NCBI RefSeq assembly: GCF_029773605.1 | Contig: NZ_CP103807.1 | Span: 310,001-374,000 of the forward strand | Reading direction: 5' to 3' | DNA length: 64,000 bases | DNA from: Actinobacillus genomosp. 2 | GTDB taxonomy: Bacteria; Pseudomonadota; Gammaproteobacteria; Enterobacterales; Pasteurellaceae | The notes under the pieces: generated by a model | Told to the model about the DNA's origin: nothing | The model's input: the letters and a program-made list of their open reading frames with translations, nothing else | Databases searched by the model: none | Made by a program: the position numbers and the translations under genes | Part shown: positions 9,178-17,003 of the stretch, piece after piece | Position numbering within the stretch: position 1 is the stretch's first letter | How the letters are laid out: every line of letters starts with the position of its first letter

Positions 9178-10014
9178 ATGCTGAAAATAACTGTCTTTAC
9201 CGATCCGATGATGGGGCTTTCCTACGAAAGTGAGCCGTTCTTACGCCAGTTGGAAACCCATTTTCCCAATCAACTTCAATTTGCCTATGTAATGGGCGGT
9301 TTGGTGAGAAATGTCGCTGACTGGCTGCTGCCGAATGAAACCCTAGCCGAATATAACGCCCGCCTTGCTCGCATTTACGAGGCAGAACAGGCGATTTCAG
9401 GCTTGCCGATTTCAATGCCGAATCTCAATTTGTTTACCGCTGAACGCCCCTCGTCCCTGCCGTTAAATTTGGCATACAAAGCGGCACAGTTGGCGGAGAG
9501 TTGCAAAGCGGACGCTTTTTTATACCGCTTGCGATACGCCACCATTGTGGAAGTTCGCCCAACCAATGATTTAAACGAGGTTTTAGAGGTTGTGCGAGCG
9601 GTTGGCATTGATGAGTCGCTGTTTTTACGCCATTTTCAAGACGGTTCAGCCCAAGCACAATTAGAGCAGGATTTTGCGTTGAAAGATCGCTTGGACGTGC
9701 GTGGTTTGCCTGCCTATCCATTTGAATTTGAAGGGAAAAAGATCTTGGTAAATGGCGTGCTGAATTTTGCTCAATTTACACAAATTATCCGCCAAATTTC
9801 AGAGGGCAAATTGCAACCCCAAGCCCCAAAACTCACCCAAGAAACGCTCTCGGCACTACTCGCTAAGCACCCTGTGATTTCGCTCATTGAGTTGCAATAT
9901 GCTTTCAATGCAAGTGAAGCCGAAGTGCGGTTAATGTTGGCAGATTTTTTGGCAAAGGACGAAGTGAAATGGATGAACAACCCGGCCTTCATTTGCACAA
10001 ATTTAACCGTTTAA
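9178..10014 (+). CDS. DsbA/FrnE-like thioredoxin-fold protein lacking the CxxC motif
   Basis: This 278-residue protein starts MLKITVFTDPMMGLSYESEP, which aligns with the FTDPxCxWCW start of DsbA/FrnE/YjbH-type proteins. The two active-site cysteines are replaced by Met12 and Ser15. The cis-Pro loop is kept (VRGLPAYPFEF). The C-terminal 60 residues (ALLAKHPVISLIELQYAFNASEAEVRLML) look like a helix-turn-helix. Without CxxC it is unlikely to be a thiol oxidoreductase. It could be a glutathione-dependent isomerase, as in the kappa-GST/HCCA isomerase group, or an adaptor. It begins 6 nt after the tautomerase gene in the same operon. It carries a Haemophilus-type uptake signal at 9923. Confidence 0.7.
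   Translation: MLKITVFTDPMMGLSYESEPFLRQLETHFPNQLQFAYVMGGLVRNVADWLLPNETLAEYNARLARIYEAEQAISGLPISMPNLNLFTAERPSSLPLNLAYKAAQLAESCKADAFLYRLRYATIVEVRPTNDLNEVLEVVRAVGIDESLFLRHFQDGSAQAQLEQDFALKDRLDVRGLPAYPFEFEGKKILVNGVLNFAQFTQIIRQISEGKLQPQAPKLTQETLSALLAKHPVISLIELQYAFNASEAEVRLMLADFLAKDEVKWMNNPAFICTNLTV
9923..9931 (+). repeat. Haemophilus influenzae-type DNA uptake signal in the DsbA-like gene
   Basis: AAGTGCGGT is followed by TAATGTT and a later GATTTT, close to the extended Hin-type consensus. Elsewhere in the window the uptake signals are of the Apl type (ACAAGCGGT). Confidence 0.6.
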
Positions 10015-10069
10015 CATTGCAACAATAAGCGGTAAAATTCTTGTCAAATTTTGCAAAAGAGAACTTAAA

Positions 10070-10966
10070 ATGGACAGAATCCAAACCTTGCAAGTCTTTA
10101 CCCACGTGGTAGAAACGGGCAGTTTTTCCAAAGCAGCTGATCAGCTAAATCTGCACGTTTCCGCAGTTTCCAAAGCGGTGAAGTATTTGGAAAATCAGCT
10201 TGGTTTACGCCTACTTAACCGCACCACTCGTAGCCTAAAATTAACCGCAGAAGGCGAAGCCTTTTATGAAAAAGCGCAATTTTTATTAGCCGAGTTGGAA
10301 GAAACATTTCAGGATTTATCAGGCGTGAGCCAGCAGGCAAAAGGCAAATTACGCATTGAAATGCCGACTGTTGTCGCCCCTTTTGTGATTGCTAAATTGC
10401 CCGATTTTCAACGCCTGTATCCAGAAATCCAGCTGGTGATCACTGTAAGCGATCAGTTGAGTAACTTAGTTAATGACGGTTTAGATTGCACCCTTCGCTT
10501 AGGCGAGCTGGCTGATGCCAGCTATATCGCCCGCCGTTTAGCCAATGTAGCAATGCAAACTTGTGCATCGCCAAGTTATCTTGCCCAACACGGCACGCCT
10601 GAAACTTTGGCAGATTTAGCACAACATCACGTTGTACATTATGTTTCAGGTCAGCAAGGGAAAATTATGCCGTGGAAATTTCTTGAACAGTCAGAGGAAG
10701 TAGAACAATTCAAAAATACCCACGCTACACAAGTAAATGACTCAAACGCCCTATTATTTACCGCACTTTCAGGGCTTGGCATTGTACAAATGCCCGATCT
10801 GATACTTCGTCCTTATTTAGAACGTGGCGAGCTTGTGCCGATTTTAACAGAGTTACAAACCCCAACCCGTCCGCTTTGGATTATTTATCCCCAACGCCAA
10901 TTTATTCCAAAACGCCTGGCAGTGTTTATTGAATGGTTAGTGGCATTAGCGTGGAATGTTAAATAA
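10070..10966 (+). CDS. LysR-family transcriptional regulator
   Basis: This 298-residue protein has the LysR layout. An N-terminal winged helix-turn-helix (LQVFTHVVETGSFSKAADQLNLHVSAVSKAVKYLE) is followed by a two-lobed periplasmic-binding-like effector domain from about residue 90. It follows the DsbA-like gene by 55 nt on the same strand and could be read from the hydrolase promoter, giving feedback control. The three repeated promoter modules at 5359, 6739 and 7868 are the natural candidates for its operators. The start ATG follows AGAGAAC. The effector is unknown. It contains a Haemophilus-type uptake signal on the minus strand at 10760. Confidence 0.88.
   Translation: MDRIQTLQVFTHVVETGSFSKAADQLNLHVSAVSKAVKYLENQLGLRLLNRTTRSLKLTAEGEAFYEKAQFLLAELEETFQDLSGVSQQAKGKLRIEMPTVVAPFVIAKLPDFQRLYPEIQLVITVSDQLSNLVNDGLDCTLRLGELADASYIARRLANVAMQTCASPSYLAQHGTPETLADLAQHHVVHYVSGQQGKIMPWKFLEQSEEVEQFKNTHATQVNDSNALLFTALSGLGIVQMPDLILRPYLERGELVPILTELQTPTRPLWIIYPQRQFIPKRLAVFIEWLVALAWNVK
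10760..10768 (-). repeat. Haemophilus influenzae-type DNA uptake signal in the LysR gene
   Basis: The plus-strand sequence ACCGCACTT is the complement of AAGTGCGGT. On the minus strand it is preceded by A and followed by AAATAAT, consistent with an extended Hin-type signal. I found only this copy and the one at 9923 by eye. Confidence 0.6.
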
Positions 10967-11059
10967 GTAACTAAGACCGTCCGCTTTTGGTACTACTTTT
11001 ATGAGGCTTATTTTCTTTTTTACATAAAATTTTGCAATAAAAGTGATTATTTTGATTTC

Positions 11060-11090
11060 TTAAGATTTAATTAAGATTTTCTTGATTTAA
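11060..11090 (+). promoter_or_regulatory. Probable QseB operator upstream of the ygiW-qseBC locus
   Basis: Direct repeats TTAAGATTT at 11060 and TTAAGATTT at 11071 are exactly 11 nt apart, and a weaker TTGATTT lies at 11082, again 11 nt on. OmpR-family regulators of the QseB/PmrA group bind such phased TTAA half-sites. The repeats lie about 70 nt before the first ygiW gene, in promoter position, which fits autoregulation. Confidence 0.6.
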
Positions 11091-11156
11091 TGTGTGTCAT
11101 CGAAAGGGCATTGTGCTTTTCGAACCAAACATAACATTTAACAAGGATCTTAATCT

Positions 11157-11516
11157 ATGAAAAAATTATTTACATTTACCGCTGTTTTGACAGCATCTTT
11201 ACCGGCAATCGCAGGTTTCCAAGATAATACTCAGGCTATTAATTCTAATCAGGTTACTGTTATTAAAAGTGTGGCTAAAGCGAAAACAGCAAATGAAGAT
11301 ATGCCTGTGCAGCTAACTGGTTATATTACTCGCCAAGTGGATAACGATGAATTTTATTTTAAAGATGCTAGTGGCGAAATTAAAATTGATGTTGAGGATC
11401 ATGCTTGGAATGGTCAGAATGTGACACCTAAACATAAAATTACTATTGAAGGTAAGGTCGATAGAAATGATGCAGGCAGAGCAGACATTGATGTTTATCG
11501 TATCAAAAAACACTAA
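11157..11516 (+). CDS. ygiW: YgiW-family (BOF/OB-fold) periplasmic protein, copy 1
   Basis: This 119-residue protein has a cleavable signal peptide (MKKLFTFTAVLTASLPAIA) and a bacterial OB-fold domain. The conserved core shows GYITRQVDNDEFYFKDASG and HAWNGQNVTPKHKI. In Pasteurellaceae a ygiW gene precedes qseBC and is induced with it under stress or ferrous iron; that is prior knowledge. The start follows AAGGA. A homologous second gene follows 20 nt downstream. Two copies in tandem is unusual. Confidence 0.85.
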   Translation: MKKLFTFTAVLTASLPAIAGFQDNTQAINSNQVTVIKSVAKAKTANEDMPVQLTGYITRQVDNDEFYFKDASGEIKIDVEDHAWNGQNVTPKHKITIEGKVDRNDAGRADIDVYRIKKH

Positions 11517-11536
11517 TATCTAAAGAGGATTTTTAT

Positions 11537-11896
11537 ATGAAGAAAATAATGACTTTAACAGCAATTTTAACTGCAACGGTATTAACGGCGTGTTCTAAAA
11601 ATGTTCCGCAAAATCAAGTATTTGGTGAAGCGACAAATACGGTTGCTACGGTGCAACAACTTTCATCTTTAGCAGACGATAGTCGTGTAACTTTAGAAGG
11701 AACTTTATTAAGTCGTATTGATGACGATGAATATAAATTCCAAGATAGTACCGGCACCATTAAAGTGGAAATCGACAATCACGTTTGGAATGGCTTAAAT
11801 GTCACACCTAATGATAAAATTCGTATTCAAGGTAAATTTGATAAAGAAACCTTTGATTCAAGTATCGATGTATATAGCGTTGAAAAAGTACAGTAA
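11537..11896 (+). CDS. YgiW-family (BOF/OB-fold) lipoprotein, copy 2
   Basis: Like the preceding gene this encodes 119 residues. The shared core is DDDEYKFQDSTGTIKV and HVWNGLNVTPNDKI, so the two arose by tandem duplication. Here the N-terminus ends in a lipobox (TVLTAC), so this copy should be a lipid-anchored lipoprotein while copy 1 is soluble in the periplasm. It starts 20 nt after copy 1, with an AAGAGGA ribosome-binding site. A terminator follows before qseB, so qseBC expression may need partial read-through or its own promoter. Confidence 0.85.
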   Translation: MKKIMTLTAILTATVLTACSKNVPQNQVFGEATNTVATVQQLSSLADDSRVTLEGTLLSRIDDDEYKFQDSTGTIKVEIDNHVWNGLNVTPNDKIRIQGKFDKETFDSSIDVYSVEKVQ

Positions 11897-11913
11897 TTCT
11901 ATTTAAGCATCTC

Positions 11914-11960
11914 AAGCGGTCTGTTTTGGCAAGAATTTTGCTAAAATAGACCGCTTTTTG
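11914..11960 (+). terminator. Terminator between the ygiW pair and qseB
   Basis: AAGCGGTCT (11914-11922) pairs with AGACCGCTT (11948-11956), followed by T's. It lies 20-odd nt before the qseB start and could set the ratio of ygiW to qseBC transcripts. Confidence 0.7.
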
Positions 11961-11979
11961 TTTATACAAGGGAAGTGCT

Positions 11980-12648
11980 ATGCGAATTTTATTGATTGAA
12001 GACGATAAATTAATCGGTGAAGGTTTAAAATTGGGACTCACTAAGCAAAATTTTGTCGTAGACTGGCTTCAAGACGGTAAATTAGGCTTTGATGCCCTGT
12101 TTTCCGCGGAATATGATGCGGTGGTATTAGATCTTTCTTTACCAAAAATGGACGGATTAGCGATTTTAAAAAGCTGGCGGAAAGAGAACCAAGATATTCC
12201 TGTTCTGATTTTAACCGCTAGAGATACGCTCGATGAACGAATTTTAGGTTTTAATGCCGGTGCAGATGATTATTTATGTAAGCCTTTTGCTTTAATGGAA
12301 GTCGTGGTGAGATTACAGGCGTTAGTTCGTCGCCGTTATCAGCAAAGTTCAGCTGAAATTATTGTTGGAAATTTGCGTCTAGATATGAATACTCATAGTG
12401 TTACATTGGGTGAAAATCCTATCATGTTAACCGCTAAAGAATTTCAATTGTTACAACTGTTTGTGAGTAATAAGGATAGAGTGCTAGCTCGTTCAATGAT
12501 TGAAGAAAAGTTATATAGCTGGGATAGTGATGTAGGAAGTAATACCTTAGAAGTTTATATCCATAATTTGCGTAAAAAATTAGGTAAAAATTGGATTAAA
12601 ACCGTTCACGGAATTGGTTATCGTTTAGGCTCTGATGAAAATGACTAA
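11980..12648 (+). CDS. qseB: QseB-type response regulator (OmpR family)
   Basis: This 222-residue response regulator has a receiver domain with the acidic pocket EDD (residues 7-9) and phospho-acceptor Asp51 (VVLDLSLP). LTARD and the KPF lysine follow. A C-terminal winged-helix DNA-binding domain ends in TVHGIGYRLG. It is the partner of the sensor kinase that overlaps its 3' end by 14 nt. In Haemophilus the equivalent FirRS/QseBC pair responds to ferrous iron and stress (prior knowledge). The likely target is the 11-bp-phased repeat at 11060. Confidence 0.9.
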   Translation: MRILLIEDDKLIGEGLKLGLTKQNFVVDWLQDGKLGFDALFSAEYDAVVLDLSLPKMDGLAILKSWRKENQDIPVLILTARDTLDERILGFNAGADDYLCKPFALMEVVVRLQALVRRRYQQSSAEIIVGNLRLDMNTHSVTLGENPIMLTAKEFQLLQLFVSNKDRVLARSMIEEKLYSWDSDVGSNTLEVYIHNLRKKLGKNWIKTVHGIGYRLGSDEND

Positions 12649-14020
12649 GATCTTGAAAACACATAGTTTACGCTATAGGCTGATTGTAACTTTATCTGGC
12701 ATATCATTTCTGATTTGGGTCATTTCAGCAATGATAGAATGGCGAACTTTACATAAAGAAATCAATGCGTTATTTGATTCCCAACAGGTATTTTTTGCCG
12801 AACGTTTGGCTTCGTCTAATATTGCCGAAGGTTTTCATTCTATCCAACAAAAAGCAGATTTCTATCAAGCAGATGTGGATGATGATGCGTTAGCTTTCGC
12901 CATTTTTACGGAAAAAGGTGAACAAATCATTAACGACGGTAGGGATGGACAATTTTTTACGTTTCAACCCGTTGATGGTTTTCAAACAATACATTTAGTG
13001 GAAGAAGATGATGAATTAACCGGTGAATCCGATGTTGATTTATGGCGAATTTATTGGCTTAAAGATAAGGATATTTATGTCGCTGTCGGTCAAGAAGTTG
13101 ATTATCGAAATGAGCTAATCAATAAAACGATCCTTTCACAGTCGTGGAGTTGGCTATTTGGTTTTCCGATGACGATTTTAGCTATTTTATGGATTATTCA
13201 TCGAGAATTTGCTTCGTTGAAACGTTTAGAGCGTGAAATTGCTTTGCGAAAACCAGACGAATTAAAAGTGATTAGTACGGAGAATTTACCCAGTGAAATT
13301 ATTCCACTTATCAATAATCTCAATCATTATTTTGAGCGGACGCAGACGATGTTTAATCGTGAGCGACGTTTTACTTCAGATGCAGCACATGAATTGCGTA
13401 GTCCATTAGCCGGTTTAAGGGTTCAAACCGAAATTGCTCAAATGACAATAGATGATCCGATTGAACATCAAAAGGCATTATCTAATATCACGAATAGTAC
13501 CGATCGTATTGCTCAATTAATAGAGCAATTATTAACCCTTTCTCGTTTAGAAAATTTAGAGCAGCTCGATAAACTGGAACGGATTCATTGGCGATCTTTA
13601 ATTGAAAATAGTGTGGTTCAACTTTATTCGCAAGCAGAAGAGAAGCGGTCGGAAATTATTGTGAATTTGCAAAGTGAACCTCAAAACCAGCTGGGAAAAC
13701 CATTGTTATTAAATCTTATTCTACGTAATTTATTGGATAATGCGATCAGCTATACACAAGTAGGTAGCCATATTTATTTGACGTTAACTACTGAGAATTT
13801 AATTGTGGAAGATGATGGGCAAGGCGTCAGTGATGAAGATCTTGTTAAACTAGGGCAACCTTTTTATCGACCGGTTGATCGTCCAGTTCAATCGGATAAA
13901 GATGAAAAAGGGAGCGGTTTAGGCATTTCTATTATTAAACGAATTGTTGAATTACATGGTTTTTCAATGCGACTGACACGAAGTAAAATGGGTGGTTTGA
14001 AAGTGGAAATCCTGTTTTAG
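12635..14020 (+). CDS. qseC: QseC-type sensor histidine kinase
   Basis: This 461-residue inner-membrane kinase has TM1 at about residues 16-34, a periplasmic sensor loop, TM2 at about 171-190 and a HAMP-like linker. The H-box RRFTSDAAHELRSPL has His252. N, G1 and G2 ATP-binding boxes (NLILRNLLDNAISY, DDGQGV, GSGLGISI) follow. The sensor loop contains acidic clusters DVDDD (80-84) and EEDDE (123-127), candidates for metal binding. It overlaps qseB by 14 nt, so translation is coupled; ATG at 12641 is an alternative start. Confidence 0.9.
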   Translation: MKMTKILKTHSLRYRLIVTLSGISFLIWVISAMIEWRTLHKEINALFDSQQVFFAERLASSNIAEGFHSIQQKADFYQADVDDDALAFAIFTEKGEQIINDGRDGQFFTFQPVDGFQTIHLVEEDDELTGESDVDLWRIYWLKDKDIYVAVGQEVDYRNELINKTILSQSWSWLFGFPMTILAILWIIHREFASLKRLEREIALRKPDELKVISTENLPSEIIPLINNLNHYFERTQTMFNRERRFTSDAAHELRSPLAGLRVQTEIAQMTIDDPIEHQKALSNITNSTDRIAQLIEQLLTLSRLENLEQLDKLERIHWRSLIENSVVQLYSQAEEKRSEIIVNLQSEPQNQLGKPLLLNLILRNLLDNAISYTQVGSHIYLTLTTENLIVEDDGQGVSDEDLVKLGQPFYRPVDRPVQSDKDEKGSGLGISIIKRIVELHGFSMRLTRSKMGGLKVEILF

Positions 14021-14033
14021 TTTAGATAGAAGC

Positions 14034-14063
14034 AAAAGACGAAGTGATTAACTTCGTCTTTTT
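14034..14063. terminator. Bidirectional terminator between qseC and ytfJ
   Basis: AAAAGACGAAGT (14034-14045) pairs with ACTTCGTCTTTT (14051-14062) around a 5-nt loop. A/T tracts on both sides serve the convergent genes. Confidence 0.85.
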
Positions 14064-14068
14064 AACAT

Positions 14069-14629
14069 TTATTGAGCAATTAGCGTTTTGATTAAGTCAA
14101 TGGCTTGTTGAATCTGTGCCGAAGATAATTTTCCTTCTGCAACAAACTGAACCTTTCCATTTTTATCTAGCACGACCACAAAACTGTCTTTTGCTTTAAG
14201 CCCCCAAGCATTTTTTACGCTACTGCTTTGATCTAGTACCACTTGGCTATGTGGATTTTCTCGCTTACCGTCTTCCGCACTGCTTTTAACAAATGAACCA
14301 GTGGCAACAATAGCATCATCCGCATTAATAATAGATGTTGTTTGATATTTGCTTCGGTCAAAATTTGCCGCTTTAATTGCATTAATTAATGCTTCGTTTT
14401 TTTCTTTTGCTGAACTTCTACCTGCGAAATGATGTACAACTCGTACTTTTCCAGCAAGACTATTACTTGACCATGGCTTATAAGAAACCTCTTTACCTTT
14501 ATTGAGGATTTCCCCATCTTTAGCTACGCTTACTGACGGTAATGCTACATTAAGTTGAACATTATGTGCAAAAGCTGTATTAGCCAAAAATAACCCAGAA
14601 ATAACTGCTAATTGAGTGATTATTTTCAT
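14069..14629 (-). CDS. ytfJ: YtfJ-family periplasmic protein (thioredoxin-like fold)
   Basis: This 186-residue protein has a signal peptide (MKIITQLAVISGLFLANTAFAHN) and the YtfJ domain. The core GKVRVVHHFAGRSSAKEKN and the C-terminal SFVVVLDKNGKVQFVAEGKLS resemble the peroxiredoxin/TlpA fold but lack a CxxC motif, as is usual for YtfJ. The family is widely conserved and its function is not established. It is transcribed alone, toward qseC. The ribosome-binding site AGGAAAAA precedes the ATG. Confidence 0.85.
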   Translation of the reverse strand: MKIITQLAVISGLFLANTAFAHNVQLNVALPSVSVAKDGEILNKGKEVSYKPWSSNSLAGKVRVVHHFAGRSSAKEKNEALINAIKAANFDRSKYQTTSIINADDAIVATGSFVKSSAEDGKRENPHSQVVLDQSSSVKNAWGLKAKDSFVVVLDKNGKVQFVAEGKLSSAQIQQAIDLIKTLIAQ

Positions 14630-14821
14630 TCTTTTTTCCTTTAATGAATTGAATTATGAAAAATAGCTACAATATTGCAATACTACTGTAAAAGTAAGCA
14701 TATCGCATTAAAATTTTCTTCTCGTGAAATGTGTGATTTTATGCTATTTTAACTACTAATTTTCCCATTGATTGGGAATTTTATCTTTTAAATACTAACT
14801 TATTGATTTTAAGGAGCTTTT

Positions 14822-15118
14822 ATGCAACAAGGTGGCGGATTAGAAATGATCGTAATTTTAGCGGTTTTCGGTCTTATTTTTTACTTTATGATTTATCGTC
14901 CACAAGCGAAACGCCAAAAACAGCAACGTGATTTACTTTCTAACCTTGCAAAAGGCGATGAAGTATTAACAAATGGTGGTTTAATCGGTCGTATTACCAA
15001 AGTAAGTGCAGAAAACGGAAATATCGTTATCGCCTTAAACGATACAACTGAAGTTGTTATTTCTCGTAACTATGTTGTTGCGGTATTACCTAAAGGTCAA
15101 ATGAAAGCCCTTTCTTAA
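14822..15118 (+). CDS. yajC: Sec translocase accessory subunit YajC
   Basis: YajC has 98 residues, with one membrane segment (about residues 8-24, MIVILAVFGLIFYFMIYRP) and a small basic cytoplasmic domain (PQAKRQKQQRDLL...GDEVLTNGGLIGRI). It associates with SecDF in the inner membrane. It starts after a GGAGC ribosome-binding site and is followed 27 nt later by secD. This is the classic yajC-secD-secF operon, here without the upstream tgt/queA genes. Confidence 0.95.
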   Translation: MQQGGGLEMIVILAVFGLIFYFMIYRPQAKRQKQQRDLLSNLAKGDEVLTNGGLIGRITKVSAENGNIVIALNDTTEVVISRNYVVAVLPKGQMKALS

Positions 15119-15145
15119 TTTTCCTATAATATTAGGGGACTAATT

Positions 15146-16993
15146 GTGTTAAATCGTTTCCCATTATGGAAGAATCTGATGATTGTCTGTGTGATTCTCA
15201 TCGGTGGCTTATACGCTCTTCCTAATCTATATGGCGAAGACCCTTCAGTACAAATTTCTGGTACGAGAGGTCAAGCTGCTACGAGCGATACGCTCGCTCA
15301 AGTTCAGGGAACTTTGTCATCAATGAATATCACCCCAAAATCAGCCGTTCTTGAGAACGGCTCGATTTTAGTGCGTTTACAAAATGATGATGAACAACTT
15401 CCTGCCAAAGAAAAAATTTCCGAAGTATTAGGCGATAAATTTTCTGTTGCATTAAACCTTGCACCGGCAACGCCGAGCTGGTTAACCGATATCGGCGGCA
15501 GCCCGATGAAGCGAGGTCTAGACTTACGTGGTGGTGTCCGTTTCTTAATGGAAGTGGATATGAATACGGCGTTGGCTAAACAGCAAGAAAACTTGCAAGA
15601 TAGTTTACGTTCAGAGTTTCGTAAAGAAAAACTTCAATATAAAGCGGTTAAAAAAGGTGAGAATTTTGCCACTATCGTTGAATTTGCCGATAGCGATACG
15701 GCAGATAAAGCATCTCGTTACGTACGCCGTGTACATACGACATTAGAAGCGAATTTCCTAACACCGACAGAAGTTTCATTTAGCCCATCAGAAGCAGGAT
15801 TAGCGACATCTCGTGATACAGCTATCGAACAAAACTTGTCTATTTTACGCAAACGTGTTGAAGAATTAGGTGTATCAGAACCGACTATTCAACGCCAAGG
15901 TGCGGATCGTATCGTGGTTGAATTACCGGGTGTGCAAGATACTGCACGTGCTAAAGAACTTTTAGGGGCAACAGCGACTTTAGAGTTCCGCTTAGTTAAT
16001 GCGGAAGCGAGTCCTGAATCTGCCGCTCGAGGTATTGTACCTGCCGATTCAGAATTAAAATTCAGCCGTGATGGCGGAGCTGTAGTATTACGCCGTAAAC
16101 CGTCTTTAGGTGGTGAACATATTATTGATGCGACATCAGGTAAAGATGAACGTGGTTTACCGCAAGTAAGCATTAATCTTGATGCGGAAGGCGGTAATAT
16201 GATGTCTGAAATCACGAAGAGTGCGGTCGGTAAACCGATGGCGACACTTTATAGCGAGTTTAAAGACTCCGGTCGTAAAGATGCAAATGGTAAAGTGATT
16301 TTAGAAAAACACGAAGAAGTGATTAATGTGGCAACCATTAACTCACGTCTTGGTAGCCAATTCCAAATTACTGGTATCAATTCACCGGCTGAAGCACAAA
16401 ACCTAGCGGTGCTTTTACGTTCAGGTGCATTAATTGCACCAATTGTCATCGTAGAAGAACGTACTATTGGTGCTTCATTAGGTGCGGATAATGTTGCTAA
16501 AGGTATGGAAGCCGGGATGTATGGCTTGGTGTTAACCATTTTATTCTGTTTAATTTACTATAAAGTGTTTGGGCTATTTGCTGCGGCAGCATTAACAGTA
16601 AATATGGTGTTAACTATCGGTTTGATGTCATTAATTGGTGCAACACTTACTATGCCAGGGATCGCTGGTATTGTACTTGCAGTCGGTATGTCAGTTGATG
16701 CGAACGTATTAATTTATGAGCGTATCAAAGAAGAATTACGTAATGGTCGCTCGGTACAACAAGCCATTCACGAAGGTTATAACGGTGCATTTACTTCAAT
16801 CTTCGACTCAAACTTGACGACGGTATTAACCTCTTTAGTGTTATATGCGGTGGGGACAGGTCCGGTAAAAGGCTTTGCGATTACCCTTGCTTTAGGGGTA
16901 ATTATCTCAATGTTTACCGCAATTACCGGTACACGTATGCTTGTTAACTGGGTATATGGTGGTAATAAACGTGTGAAAAAACTTTGGATTTAA
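15146..16993 (+). CDS. secD: Protein translocase subunit SecD
   Basis: SecD has 615 residues, the typical length. An N-terminal TM helix (about 8-27) is followed by the large periplasmic domain with the D1 motif GLDLRGGVRFLMEVD. The C-terminal five-TM RND-like domain carries MYGLVLTILFCLIYY and GMSVDANVLIYERIKEELRNG, which holds the proton-relay Asp. With SecF it uses the proton motive force to pull exported proteins through SecYEG. The start codon is GTG at 15146 (TTAGGGGACTAATTGTG). Spacing to secF is 10 nt. Confidence 0.96.
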   Translation: MLNRFPLWKNLMIVCVILIGGLYALPNLYGEDPSVQISGTRGQAATSDTLAQVQGTLSSMNITPKSAVLENGSILVRLQNDDEQLPAKEKISEVLGDKFSVALNLAPATPSWLTDIGGSPMKRGLDLRGGVRFLMEVDMNTALAKQQENLQDSLRSEFRKEKLQYKAVKKGENFATIVEFADSDTADKASRYVRRVHTTLEANFLTPTEVSFSPSEAGLATSRDTAIEQNLSILRKRVEELGVSEPTIQRQGADRIVVELPGVQDTARAKELLGATATLEFRLVNAEASPESAARGIVPADSELKFSRDGGAVVLRRKPSLGGEHIIDATSGKDERGLPQVSINLDAEGGNMMSEITKSAVGKPMATLYSEFKDSGRKDANGKVILEKHEEVINVATINSRLGSQFQITGINSPAEAQNLAVLLRSGALIAPIVIVEERTIGASLGADNVAKGMEAGMYGLVLTILFCLIYYKVFGLFAAAALTVNMVLTIGLMSLIGATLTMPGIAGIVLAVGMSVDANVLIYERIKEELRNGRSVQQAIHEGYNGAFTSIFDSNLTTVLTSLVLYAVGTGPVKGFAITLALGVIISMFTAITGTRMLVNWVYGGNKRVKKLWI

Positions 16994-17003
16994 GGTGGAA
17001 TAA

